From positions 248,001 through 312,000 of the forward strand of contig JACONK010000018.1 in NCBI GenBank assembly GCA_014323795.1: a DNA stretch of 64,000 nucleotides, read 5' to 3'. The translations under genes were made by a program, and so were the position numbers. Shown in pieces: positions 8,478-17,375 of this stretch; position 1 is the first letter of the stretch; each line of letters begins with the position of its first letter. This stretch comes from Paracoccaceae bacterium. GTDB lineage: Bacteria > Pseudomonadota > Alphaproteobacteria > Rhodobacterales > Rhodobacteraceae. The notes under the pieces are model-generated. The model did no database searches. It saw nothing but the letters and a program-made list of their open reading frames with translations, and was not told the DNA's origin.

Positions 8478-9812
8478 ATGGCAGAACAAATTCAAATTGC
8501 CATCGTCGATGATGAAAAAGACACGCGGGAATCGATTTCCCAGTGGCTGACCTTGTCGGGATATCAGACAAAAACGTTTTCGAGTGCTGAGAGCGCACTG
8601 AAGGAAATTGACAGTGATTTTCCCGGGATCATCATCTCGGACATCAAGATGCCTGGAATGGACGGGATCACATTTCTGCAGCGATTGCAGAGTATGGACA
8701 GCCAGCTGCCCGTGATCATGATAACGGGCCATGGCAATATATCCATGGCGGTCGATGCAATGCGCATCGGGGCCTATGATTTCCTGGAAAAGCCGTTCAA
8801 TCCGGATGGGATGGCGGACCTGATAAAGTGTGCCATGCGGACGCGGCTCCTGACACTCGATAACCGTACCCTGCGGCGCGAACTCAGCGACGGCAAGGTT
8901 CTGCTGCGCAAGCTGATGGGATCAAGCCCGGTAATGGCACAACTGCGCGAGAATATCCTCGATCTGGCGCAAGCCGACGGGCATATTCTTGTGTCAGGCG
9001 AGACTGGCACTGGCAAATCGTTGGTCGCCCACGCGCTGCATGCGTGCGGATCACGGGCGGGCAAAAATTTCGTGGTTGTAAATGCTGCCGCTTTTTCAGA
9101 GCCAGAGTTGGCGCGACGCATCTTCGGCCCGATGGATGACGGGCAACCGGCACTGGAAACCTCTCTCGGCGGCACACTTTGCCTTGAAGATATCGAAAGC
9201 CTGCCCGCCAGTATCCAGGCCCGCCTGATTGGCGTGCTGGATGAACACGATAACGCAGCCACTTCGCTCTTGCGGGTCATCGCCATTTCGAATGAGCCGG
9301 AACCGAACAGGCTATTGGAAGATGTCGTGCGGCGGGATCTGTTCTATCGTCTCGCCGCCATGCAGATCACACCCCCGCCGCTGCGAACCCGCGGGGAAGA
9401 CATCCTGCAGATCTTCAACCACTTCATAAAAACCTTTGCAGGGGAATACGGCTGCGAAGGGCCGGAGGTCACCGCGAAAGACGCGGCCCAACTTCTGCAG
9501 GCACCCTGGCCCGGCAACATTCGGCAGCTGATCAACCTCGCGGAACGGGCAGTGCTGCAGTATCGCCAGGGCAGCTATTCGGTCACCTCGCTCCTGACGG
9601 ACGGCGGCGGCGACCTGACACCGGAGATGGTGGCCACCGGCAGGCCACTGAAAGAACACCTGGAGGCATTTGAACGCATGCTCATCGACACCACCATGCG
9701 GCGTCACAAGGGCTCCATCCGATCAGTGATGAAGGAACTAAGCCTGCCGCGGCGAACACTCAACGACAAGATGGCGAAGTACGGGTTGAGCCGGTGTGAT
9801 TATATCGGGTGA
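8478..9812 (+). CDS. dctD: DctD-type response regulator without GAFTGA
   Basis: A 444-residue NtrC-class regulator: receiver domain (residues 5-125; phosphoacceptor Asp55 in SDIKMPG, Thr83, Lys105), AAA+ domain (Walker A GETGTGKS at 174-181; GGTLCLEDIE at the Walker B position; RRDLFYRL with the arginine finger region) and a C-terminal Fis-type helix-turn-helix (SVMKELSLPRRTLNDKM). The normal role is to activate C4-dicarboxylate uptake genes. The GAFTGA loop that contacts sigma-54 is absent: the equivalent stretch reads IFGPMDDGQPALETS. Either this regulator works without sigma-54, as Rhodobacter NtrC does, or it has lost activity. Its cognate kinase gene directly upstream is destroyed. Confidence 0.88.
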   Translation: MAEQIQIAIVDDEKDTRESISQWLTLSGYQTKTFSSAESALKEIDSDFPGIIISDIKMPGMDGITFLQRLQSMDSQLPVIMITGHGNISMAVDAMRIGAYDFLEKPFNPDGMADLIKCAMRTRLLTLDNRTLRRELSDGKVLLRKLMGSSPVMAQLRENILDLAQADGHILVSGETGTGKSLVAHALHACGSRAGKNFVVVNAAAFSEPELARRIFGPMDDGQPALETSLGGTLCLEDIESLPASIQARLIGVLDEHDNAATSLLRVIAISNEPEPNRLLEDVVRRDLFYRLAAMQITPPPLRTRGEDILQIFNHFIKTFAGEYGCEGPEVTAKDAAQLLQAPWPGNIRQLINLAERAVLQYRQGSYSVTSLLTDGGGDLTPEMVATGRPLKEHLEAFERMLIDTTMRRHKGSIRSVMKELSLPRRTLNDKMAKYGLSRCDYIG

Positions 9813-9986
9813 GCAACGGCCCACCGGTGCCAGGACTGCGCACCGCCTCACCCGCCTTTCGCGATCACTGTGCATTGCCGCCACAAGGACGCAAAGAGGG
9901 TGGCGCACAATGCGGGCCACAACGTGTTCCGGCCGAAGATCTGCCACACCTTCCAGCAACGGTGTGCAAAACTGTGCCTCATCCCG

Positions 9987-10707
9987 TTAGACTTTGGGAA
10001 AGTTTGTGATTTCCGCCGCCGTCAGCAGCCTGTCATCGACCAGCCCGTACCAGAACCGCGCAAACGTACCGAACATGTTCACGCCACAACCGTTTTAGCG
10101 AAGTAGCGGCCCTGCCTGTCGCGCCCGAAGTTATAAGGAGCAGAGCCGAGGGGCTTCTTCTCAGCCGCTCGGTTGAACATGAAGTTTTCCCAATCTGCGG
10201 CCCTTTTGCCTCATATGCCACACGGATGTCCCGGTCGCACCACCATATGCACGATGCGCGGGGCCGGGGATGTGGCAAGGTACAGGGGTAATCCATGGGC
10301 CCCTTGGTCGGGTTGAAGCCGAAGTGAGGCATACCCGGCAGCACAAGCACCTCATGGCACGAGGCACCGGACGACATCACGTATACGCCACACACAGCCT
10401 GGGCATACGTCCGCTTGCCAGGCAGCCCGTGGACCTGCCGGAATACCCGGCTGAAATCGTTCCCGGACAGATCGGCATAAATGATCTCGACCGGCTGGTC
10501 CGTCTGTTCCCACACCGTGCGAGCACAAGACTCCCACATATCGAGAAAGGTTGCCCCATCAGCCGCACCCACATCCATCGCACGAAATACACTGCTGCCA
10601 TGTCCCGGTGCCATCCGATCCAATGCATCCGAAACCACCCCTGCCGCCTTATCCATCACCTGCGTGGCACCAATGGTTGCACGGGAGTAATAGCCCGCAC
10701 CCTTCAT
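9987..10707 (-). pseudogene. Decayed SABATH-type SAM-dependent methyltransferase
   Basis: The 5' third is intact (start at 10707, MKGAGYYSRATIGATQ), with the SAM-binding segment RAMDVGAADGATFLDM and then YADLSGNDFSRVFRQVHG, as in plant-like SABATH carboxyl methyltransferases that some Rhodobacterales carry. The remainder is split over frames: RAADWENFMFNRAAEKKPLG and NFGRDRQGRYFAKT (about 10175-10095), then NMFGTFARFWYGLVDDRLLT and TNFPKV with a stop at 9987. At least three frameshifts and an in-frame stop are needed to join the parts. It lies just downstream of the corrinoid-protein gene, on the same strand. Confidence 0.75.
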
Positions 10708-10882
10708 GGCCAGTGAGCCTTTGGTGTCTTTATTCACTCCGGGATTCCCTGTCGTTTCCGGCACCTTCGGCCGAACACGCGATCCGCAGAAACAAAAATA
10801 CGGCTGACATCTGCAGAAGCACATGTCCTGGTCTGCAGCATGCGGCAAGAAATCTTCCGGGCGGCAGGCTTGGGAACCTGAT

Positions 10883-11584
10883 TCAAGTGCGCAGCTGATT
10901 GTGCTTTTTCGCCATGAAACTCTTCGCTGTCTCCACCGCCACAGCGGCGTCGCGGCAGTAGGCATCGGCACCAATAGCCTTTCCGAATTCTTCGTTCAGT
11001 GGTGCACCGCCTACCAGCACAACGTAATCGTCGCGCATGCCCTTCTCAACCATCGTGTCGATCACGACTTTCATGTAGGGCATGGTCGTGGTCAGCAGCG
11101 CGGACATGCCGAGAATGTCATATTCGCCACCTTCAAGTGCTTCAAGATAGTTCTCTACCGGGTTGTTGATACCCAGATCAGTCACTTCGAAGCCCGCACC
11201 TTCCATCATCATCGTCACAAGGTTCTTGCCGATGTCGTGGATGTCGCCCTTCACGGTGCCGATTACCATGGATCCGAGCCGCGGGGCACCGGTCTCTACC
11301 AGCAAGGGCTTCAGGATAGCCATCCCGCCTTTCATGGCATTCGCGGCAAGCAGCACCTCCGGCACAAACAGGATGCCGTCCCGGAAGTCAATGCCGACAA
11401 TCCGCATGCCTTCCACCAGTGCTTCGGTCAGAATCCTGTAAGGTGCCCACCCGCGCTTGAGCAGGACGTGTACTGCTTCTTCGATCTCTTCCTTCAGGCC
11501 GTCATAGAGGTCATCGTGCATCTGGGGGACGAGTTCTTCATCGCTCAACTCGCTCAGAACGATATCATCTTTTTCGTCTGACAC
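10883..11584 (-). CDS. Cobalamin-binding corrinoid protein (methyl carrier)
   Basis: A 233-residue cytoplasmic protein with the two-part architecture of methyltransferase corrinoid proteins: a helical cap domain (residues 25-105, LKRGWAPYRILTEALVEGM) and a Rossmann B12-binding domain with DIHDIGKN (D-x-H-x-x-G, His the lower cobalt ligand), the SALLTTTMPYM strand and VLVGGAP. Start is GTG with GAAGGAG eight bases upstream. In Phaeobacter and relatives a free-standing protein of this type is the B12 subunit of a methionine synthase split over several genes; that is the most likely role. A methylamine-type methyltransferase partner is the alternative. No methyltransferase partner is intact nearby. 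Confidence 0.87.
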   Translation of the reverse strand: MSDEKDDIVLSELSDEELVPQMHDDLYDGLKEEIEEAVHVLLKRGWAPYRILTEALVEGMRIVGIDFRDGILFVPEVLLAANAMKGGMAILKPLLVETGAPRLGSMVIGTVKGDIHDIGKNLVTMMMEGAGFEVTDLGINNPVENYLEALEGGEYDILGMSALLTTTMPYMKVVIDTMVEKGMRDDYVVLVGGAPLNEEFGKAIGADAYCRDAAVAVETAKSFMAKKHNQLRT

Positions 11585-11763
11585 TTAGCCACTCCTTCAA
11601 AAAGATACCCCGGTTAATAACCCAACCACCGTTACCCTGACACAGCCGGGCGGACCGAACACGACAGTTTGCGACACTGGCCGGTAAATCTCCGACACAG
11701 TTCGGCAGGCTTTGCCGCGTGGATTAAGTGTACTCCAACTTGTTCCATCCTTCATTAACGCCG

Positions 11764-12040
11764 TTACCCATTAACAAAGTCACGCAGAAAAACCTGTGGG
11801 CCGCGCCGAACATGTGTGACTGTTACAAAAGATTCTCTCGCCCTGAAGAGGCGTGCATTTGGGGTGTCGCCCGGCACCTGCACCATAAACTCCCCTTCGG
11901 CCTGTTCTCCGACCCCCAACACCTGCTTGTGGCGTACGATTTCGTCCGCCGGACCCAAATTGCCGAAATCTCCCAAAGCATGTTCCCATGCCACTTGCCA
12001 TCAAATGGCAGCACATACTGACCATCGCGGATTTCCATAG
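11764..12040 (-). pseudogene. Coding-like relic of unknown family
   Basis: Within a 740-bp spacer the minus strand shows two overlapping frames that look like one frameshifted gene end: MEIRDGQYVLPFDGKWHGN (12038 downward), then GDFGNLGPADEIVRHKQVL and VQVPGDTPNARLF, ending VFLRDFVNG with a stop at 11764. Codon usage resembles the neighbours. I do not recognise the family. The rest of the spacer (11585-11763 and 12041-12321) holds the corrinoid-gene leader with several TGTCG repeats and nothing else I can name. Confidence 0.3.
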
Positions 12041-12321
12041 GCCGGAAACTGCAACCCTCAAACCCAGGAGTGAATATCTAACGCTTGCCTTAAAACACGT
12101 TATTGCCCGGCAAAGTGCTTGCCGCAACGTTCAGAAAATGTTGGTTCCGGACTTTTGTGAAGGCGGAGTTGCCAGGTTACGGACACAGGATTCCCGGCCA
12201 CGAGCCAACACTTTTTTAACGTGCAGGCCAGCGTATTCCTGTTCCGGCTATAAGTGCTGTACCCACAGGTCGGCACGGACCTTATCGATGGAACAAGGAT
12301 AAAAATACTGCGATAATCCGA

Positions 12322-13692
12322 TCAGTAACTGAATTCCGCGTAAACGTGATCCAGGTTACCATTCCACGGCCCGTCGAATTGCTCTAACAGCTCTGCCGCC
12401 GGGGATTTGCCAGTTTCCACGACTTCTTCCAAAGTGTTCAAAAAATGAGTTTCATCCGGGATAAGGCCTCCGGCCCCCGGACGGGCGCGGGCTTTGAGCC
12501 CTTCCCGGCAGATATGAACACATTCCCGCGCAAGATCAAGCATTTTGAGATCGCTCACATTCGCTTCCAGTCCGTCAACGCCCGCAGCCACCCGCAACGC
12601 TTCGCGTGTTTTCGCGTCAAAACCTTTGGCGAGATCCCAGGCGGCGTCGAGCGCGGTCCGATCATACATAAGTCCCACCCAGAATGCCGACAGGGCGCAA
12701 ATACGCCTCCAGGGGCCACCATCGGCACCGCGCATTTCCATGAACCGCTTGATGCGCGCCTCCGGGAAAATCGTTGTCAGATGGTCAGCCCAATCTGAAA
12801 GGTTAGGTACTACCCCTGGCAGCGCGGGCAATTCGCCTTTCAGGAAATCGCGGAAGGACTGGCCCAGCGCATCAACGTATTCCCCGTCGCGGTAGACAAA
12901 ATACATCGGCACATCAAGCGCGTAGTCCACGTAGCGTTCAAACCCCATGCCATCTTCAAAAACGAAGGCCGGCAAACCGGTGCGGTCCGCATCAAGATCT
13001 CGCCAGATACGCGACCGCCAGGACATGTGCCCTGTCTTCCTGCCCTCAAAGAACGGCGAATTGGCAAAGAGTGCTGTCGCCACCGGCTGCAGGGCCAAGG
13101 CAACGCGGAACTTCTGTACCATGTCCGCCTCGCTTTGGAAATCGAGATTCACCTGGATGCAGGTCGTCCGGTACATCATCTGTGTGCCGTGGGTGCCGAC
13201 ACGACCCATGTAATCGGTCATCAGACGGTAGCGTCCCTTGGGAACCATCGGCATCTGTTCGTGCGTCCAGACCGGTGCCGCACCCAATCCGATGAAACCC
13301 GCACCTATGCGTTCGGCCACGGTTTTCACCTCATCAAGGTGCTGGTTCACCTCGTCACATGTTTCATGGACACTCTCCAGAGGGGCACCTGACAGTTCCA
13401 GCTGTCCGCCGGGTTCGAGCGATACGTTCGCACCGGCCTTCGTCAGTCCGATGATGTTTCCGCCTTCTTCCAGCGGAGCCCAGCCAAATTCGTCGCGCAG
13501 GCCGTCCAGCATGGCCCGAATCGACTGGTCACCATCATACGGCAGCGGCAGCAGGTTTTCCTTGCAGTAGCCGAATTTTTCATGTTCGGTTCCGATACGG
13601 AAGTCTTCGACGGATTTGCAGCCGTTTTCGAGGTATTCTGCAAGCTGGTCGCAGCTTTCGATCAGGCCGCCGCCGGATTGGGGAATAGACAT
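12322..13692 (-). CDS. gshA: Glutamate-cysteine ligase (plant/proteobacterial type)
   Basis: A 456-residue enzyme joining L-glutamate and L-cysteine with ATP, the first step of glutathione synthesis. It belongs to the plant-like class rather than the E. coli class: IGTEHEKFGY near residue 35 and the MTDYMGRVGTHGTQMMYRTT block with TCIQVNLDF are typical, and the length equals the family norm. The frame stays open 88 codons upstream, but the family start is the ATG at 13692 (MSIPQSGGGLIES). The upstream open stretch is a remnant of rsmE. Gamma-glutamyltransferase, which degrades glutathione, is encoded 4 kb away. Confidence 0.96.
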   Translation of the reverse strand: MSIPQSGGGLIESCDQLAEYLENGCKSVEDFRIGTEHEKFGYCKENLLPLPYDGDQSIRAMLDGLRDEFGWAPLEEGGNIIGLTKAGANVSLEPGGQLELSGAPLESVHETCDEVNQHLDEVKTVAERIGAGFIGLGAAPVWTHEQMPMVPKGRYRLMTDYMGRVGTHGTQMMYRTTCIQVNLDFQSEADMVQKFRVALALQPVATALFANSPFFEGRKTGHMSWRSRIWRDLDADRTGLPAFVFEDGMGFERYVDYALDVPMYFVYRDGEYVDALGQSFRDFLKGELPALPGVVPNLSDWADHLTTIFPEARIKRFMEMRGADGGPWRRICALSAFWVGLMYDRTALDAAWDLAKGFDAKTREALRVAAGVDGLEANVSDLKMLDLARECVHICREGLKARARPGAGGLIPDETHFLNTLEEVVETGKSPAAELLEQFDGPWNGNLDHVYAEFSY

Positions 13693-13867
13693 AGGTGACG
13701 CAGGCCTTCCGTTGCTTCGGGTTTGCCATAGGTGATCCGAGGTGCGGCGACGGTCAAGTGGGTTGATTAAAATGATCAGCCGGGGCCGACGTACCCGGAT
13801 TGATTGTAGAAGGCTGCGAAAGTGTCGAAAATCCGGTCCGCGCCATCGGCATTGGCGGGGATTATCA

Positions 13868-14015
13868 GGGTGGCCGTTGAAAATCGCGACCAGCGCACAG
13901 ACATGTTGCCGTATAATCCCAAGCAGGCAGTATGCCTGATCCCGCGACAGTGCCAACTCTTGCCCGAACCCAAGCCGGGCATCTACAAACGGTCTGATCC
14001 TGGCCCGGTCCGTCA
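13868..14015 (-). pseudogene. rsmE: N-terminal stub of 16S rRNA m3U1498 methyltransferase
   Basis: Minus-strand translation gives RIRPFVDARLGFGQELALSR, then DQAYCLLGIIRQHVCALVAI and FNGHP. This matches the N-terminal PUA-like domain of RsmE (x-IRLFVD-x-x-LG ... VPLSRDQAHYLF-VMR ... LFNGRDGEW). No ATG is present, and the SAM-binding knot domain that should follow is missing: after FNGHP only about 55 unrelated codons separate it from gshA, in the same open frame. So rsmE has lost its start and more than two thirds of its length. The ubiA-rsmE-gshA neighbourhood is typical of Rhodobacterales (from memory). Confidence 0.75.
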
Positions 14016-14027
14016 GGGGAATGTCTT

Positions 14028-15002
14028 ATGTCCGAAATCCCGCCAATGCCGGATGGTGGCCGCGTTGCAGACGCAGCTGATAACAACTGGGTAGACCGTT
14101 ACGCGCCAGCTGCCACGCGGCCTTACCTGCGCCTATCGCGGGCGGACCGGCCCGCAGGCACCTGGCTTTTGCTGCTGCCCTGCTGGTGGGGACTGACACT
14201 TGCCATCATGAACGACCCGGCGGGGCCCAGTATCTTTGATCTCTGGATTTTCGCAGGCTGTGGTATCGGTGCCTTTCTCATGCGGGGGGCAGGCTGCACC
14301 TGGAACGACATCACCGACCGTAATTTCGACAAGCGCGTGAAGCGTACCAAGTCGCGCCCGATCCCGTCCGGTGCTGTCGCCGTACGCCAGGCACTTGTCT
14401 GGATGGTTATCCAGGCACTGGCGGCAGCCTTTATCCTTTTCACCTTCAACTGGTTTACCGTGGTGCTCGGTATCGCTTCCCTTGGGCTGATGTGCGTCTA
14501 CCCTTTTGCCAAGCGCTTCACATGGTGGCCGCAGGCATTCCTTGGCCTCGCCTTCAATTGGGGGGCACTTCTGGCCTGGGCCGCCCACCACGGATCGCTC
14601 AGCGTGGCGCCGGGGCTGCTTTACCTCGCGGGTATCTGCTGGACGCTTTTCTACGATACGATCTACGCCCATCAGGACAGTGAGGACGACGCGCTGATCG
14701 GGGTGAAATCCACGGCCCGTCTGTTTGGCCATAATACCCCCCGGGTTCTCCTGTTTTTCCGGATCGCAGCAATATTCTTCCTTATCGGGGCTTGTCTGGT
14801 CGCCCCTGCCCAATTGGTGAAGGAACCGGTCCGCCTGTTTGTGGCACTCGCTGCCGTGTGGGCTTTTGGCGGGCACCTGGGCTGGCAGATACGCAAATTA
14901 GACATCAACGACGGGCTGGTTTGCATGCTTCTCTTCCGGTCAAACCGCGACGCTGGTCTGATTCTGGTTGCTGGCTGGTGGCTTGCGATATTCGCATTCT
15001 AG
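14028..15002 (+). CDS. ubiA: 4-hydroxybenzoate polyprenyltransferase
   Basis: A 324-residue integral membrane prenyltransferase attaching the polyprenyl tail to 4-hydroxybenzoate in ubiquinone synthesis. The first aspartate-rich motif is NDITDRNFD in CTWNDITDRNFDKRVKRTKS, and the second is YAHQDSEDD. Seven to nine hydrophobic helices follow the family pattern, with LSRADRPAGTWLLLLPCWW at the N-terminal membrane entry. The N-terminal 30 residues are a soluble extension. It faces away from the rsmE stub with almost no spacer. Confidence 0.95.
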   Translation: MSEIPPMPDGGRVADAADNNWVDRYAPAATRPYLRLSRADRPAGTWLLLLPCWWGLTLAIMNDPAGPSIFDLWIFAGCGIGAFLMRGAGCTWNDITDRNFDKRVKRTKSRPIPSGAVAVRQALVWMVIQALAAAFILFTFNWFTVVLGIASLGLMCVYPFAKRFTWWPQAFLGLAFNWGALLAWAAHHGSLSVAPGLLYLAGICWTLFYDTIYAHQDSEDDALIGVKSTARLFGHNTPRVLLFFRIAAIFFLIGACLVAPAQLVKEPVRLFVALAAVWAFGGHLGWQIRKLDINDGLVCMLLFRSNRDAGLILVAGWWLAIFAF

Positions 15003-15106
15003 GAACCGACATGTTGTGTCATTGTGACTCTTGATGCAGCTTGTGCCGCGCCCGTGCGGCACTTACATATCTCATGCACGCCAGAGGTCAGGGCAGAACA
15101 CAAACC

Positions 15107-16969
15107 ATGCGGTGCGCCGTACGCTTCTTTTCCGCCATCTGCTTCATGCTGGCCGCATATGCGTCCTGGCTCATATCCGGTTGGGCCGTCACCTATCTGG
15201 AAAATGAAACGCAAACGCATGTGGGCAGTGCCCTGCTGGCATCGGGCCAAAACTGGGCCACGATCCGTACAGACGGCCTTTTGGTACACCTTACCGGCTT
15301 TGCCCCGGATGAGACAGCGCGACTGCGCACGATAGAGGTCATTGGTCAGATGGTCGATACCCGTCGTCTGCATGACAGCACCGCCGTGCTGCAATTGTCT
15401 GGCATCCAGGCACCCCGCTTTTCGCTGGAAGTGCTGCGCAACCGCGACCGCATATCCCTGATCGGGCTTATCCCGGCCCGTGCCGGGCGTGCCGGGATCC
15501 TGGGCCAGGCTGAAGAGATTGTGGACGGCGGCATCGTCACCGACATGCTGGAAAGCGCAGAATATGCCATGCCGGCGGGGTGGCAACAGAACCTTGATTT
15601 CGGTATGACCAGCCTGGCGGCATTACCTCGCTCAAAAATATCGATCACGCCTGAAAATGTCCGCATCACCGCCGTGGCCGAAAGCAGCACAGAAAAAGCG
15701 CAGGTGGAACAATTCCTGACCCGGACAAAGCCGGGCGGGACAAACCTTGTGATGCATATCTCTGCCCCGCGGCCCGTGATCTCCCCTTTCCGGTTTCGTA
15801 TGACCATGTCAGAAAAGGAGGTTCGCCTGCTCGACTGTTCGGCTGATACCGATGCGTCGCGCGCACGGATTTTAAGGGCGGTGGCGAAGGCGGGGCTGGA
15901 AGGTAAGGGCATCTGCAATGTCGGACTGGGTGTGCCCACCACCGACTGGGACGTGGCCGTGATTCAATCCATCGCCGCCATGCGCGACCTGGGCGGCGGT
16001 ACGTTAACTTTCACCGATAGCGACATATCGCTCGTGGCCCGCAATCAGGTCACGCAAGAGGTCTTCGACCAGGTGATCGGCCAGCTGGAAAACGAACTTC
16101 CGCAGCTTTTCTCACTGCATGCAGTGCTACCGCCCGAAGCCCTTAAAGGGGGTGATGCCGCGGGGCAGAAAAAGCCGGAATTCAGCGCCACCCTCAGTCC
16201 GGAAGGCATGGTGCAACTGCGCGGGCGGGTGCCAAATGATCTATCGAAGCAGTCCATCGAGGTTTATGCCAAGTCGCTCTTCGGGGAAAATGACGTCTAC
16301 GAACAGACCCGGATCGATGCGCAACTGCCCGACGGTTGGCCAGGCCGTATCCTCGCAGGACTGGAAGGTCTCTCACAACTTGACCACGGTATCATCATCG
16401 TCCGGGACGATCTGGTATCGATCCGCGGTGTCGGGGCCCGCGAAGACATCCCCGCAGAGGTGTCGCGTATCTTTGCCACCCGGTTGGGGGACGCCCGGGA
16501 TTACAAAATCCAGGTCGCCTTCGATCAGAACCTGATACCCAAGCAACCGGACATCGAATCCAGACTTAAAGCCCGTGATTGTGAAACCCGAATCAACGCA
16601 GTGCTCGACGCCCGGCAGATCGCTTTTGCGCCATCGTCAACAGACATCGAGGCAGAAAGTCGTGATGTGCTCGACGCCATCGCCGAAATCCTGCACGAAT
16701 GCCCGGAGGCGGAGTTTGTGATCGAAGGCCATACTGACAGCCGCGGGCGCGAAGAGATGAACCTGAATCTGTCACAAAACCGGGCAGAGGCGGTGCTCAG
16801 CGGCCTGATTGACCGCCGTGTGCTGACCGCCGGGATTACCGCCAAAGGCTATGGGGAGGCACAGCCGGTCGCCGACAACAGCACAGAGGAAGGCCGCGCC
16901 GCTAACCGGCGCATTGCTTTTCGTCTGCTTCTGCCCGAAACAGAAGCCACCCGGGGAGATGCAGAATGA
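15107..16969 (+). CDS. OmpA-family envelope protein with BON-like repeats
   Basis: About 620 residues. An N-terminal membrane anchor or signal (FFSAICFMLAAYASWLISGWAV) is followed by several alternating beta/alpha repeats resembling BON/secretin-type domains (for example LLVHLTGFAPDETARLRTIE and EGMVQLRGRVPNDLSKQSIE). The C-terminal 130 residues are an OmpA peptidoglycan-binding domain: FVIEGHTDSRGREEMNLNLS and GYGEAQPVADNSTEEGRAANRRIAF. The likely role is tethering the envelope to peptidoglycan. I start it at 15107 because the hydrophobic anchor begins there; the frame is open from 15041. Its stop overlaps the start of the next gene (ATGA), so the two are co-translated. Confidence 0.82.
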   Translation: MRCAVRFFSAICFMLAAYASWLISGWAVTYLENETQTHVGSALLASGQNWATIRTDGLLVHLTGFAPDETARLRTIEVIGQMVDTRRLHDSTAVLQLSGIQAPRFSLEVLRNRDRISLIGLIPARAGRAGILGQAEEIVDGGIVTDMLESAEYAMPAGWQQNLDFGMTSLAALPRSKISITPENVRITAVAESSTEKAQVEQFLTRTKPGGTNLVMHISAPRPVISPFRFRMTMSEKEVRLLDCSADTDASRARILRAVAKAGLEGKGICNVGLGVPTTDWDVAVIQSIAAMRDLGGGTLTFTDSDISLVARNQVTQEVFDQVIGQLENELPQLFSLHAVLPPEALKGGDAAGQKKPEFSATLSPEGMVQLRGRVPNDLSKQSIEVYAKSLFGENDVYEQTRIDAQLPDGWPGRILAGLEGLSQLDHGIIIVRDDLVSIRGVGAREDIPAEVSRIFATRLGDARDYKIQVAFDQNLIPKQPDIESRLKARDCETRINAVLDARQIAFAPSSTDIEAESRDVLDAIAEILHECPEAEFVIEGHTDSRGREEMNLNLSQNRAEAVLSGLIDRRVLTAGITAKGYGEAQPVADNSTEEGRAANRRIAFRLLLPETEATRGDAE

Positions 16970-17307
16970 ACCGGACAGAACTCGTCATCATTATTTCTGT
17001 CGCTTTCTTTCTTACTTTCCTCGCCGGGTGGGTTTTGCGCTGGGCCTATGGGCGGATGCACGCGATGAACTCCGGCAACAGGACCGAAATCGACGCCCTT
17101 GCGAACCGGCTGCATGAGGCGGAAAAGGCCCGCGACGAGGCAATGACCTATACCCGGCAACGCGAACGGGATCTGGCAAACCAGTTGGCCCAGACCGAGG
17201 CAGAGTTAAAGGCTGCGATGGAAGGTTTGGGCGATGCCCGCCGCCAAGTGGGCGAATTGCACGCCCGGGTAGAGGCATTGGCTGAAAGCGACAAGCCCGC
17301 AACATGA
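16966..17307 (+). CDS. Small membrane-anchored coiled-coil protein
   Basis: 113 residues: an N-terminal transmembrane helix (about residues 6-28, VIIISVAFFLTFLAGWVLRW) and then a cytoplasmic or periplasmic coiled coil of about 70 residues (DALANRLHEAEKARDEA, LANQLAQTEAELKAAMEGL). I do not recognise a named family; similar small proteins follow the OmpA-like gene in relatives. The ATGA overlap with the upstream gene indicates translational coupling, so a scaffold role for that envelope protein is a reasonable guess only. Confidence 0.7.
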   Translation: MNRTELVIIISVAFFLTFLAGWVLRWAYGRMHAMNSGNRTEIDALANRLHEAEKARDEAMTYTRQRERDLANQLAQTEAELKAAMEGLGDARRQVGELHARVEALAESDKPAT

Positions 17308-17375
17308 TCCCTTGACCCGTATCTTGGCGCGATATACCATGGGGCTATACCCGACATAATGAAGGAGTGTCCTCG

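Noticed and set aside
10033-10974. 313-codon minus-strand open frame treated as one protein
   Set aside because: Only its middle 70 codons (from 10707) match a methyltransferase; the rest is out-of-frame reading of the decayed gene and upstream spacer, so I annotate a pseudogene instead.
11585-11763. Possible cobalamin or SAM riboswitch in the corrinoid-gene leader
   Set aside because: The leader has TGTCG repeats but no B12 box or SAM riboswitch core that I can recognise.
13693-13956. N-terminal extension of GshA by 88 residues
   Set aside because: The extension is not GshA-like; its first part is the RsmE N-terminus. The family start is the ATG at 13692.
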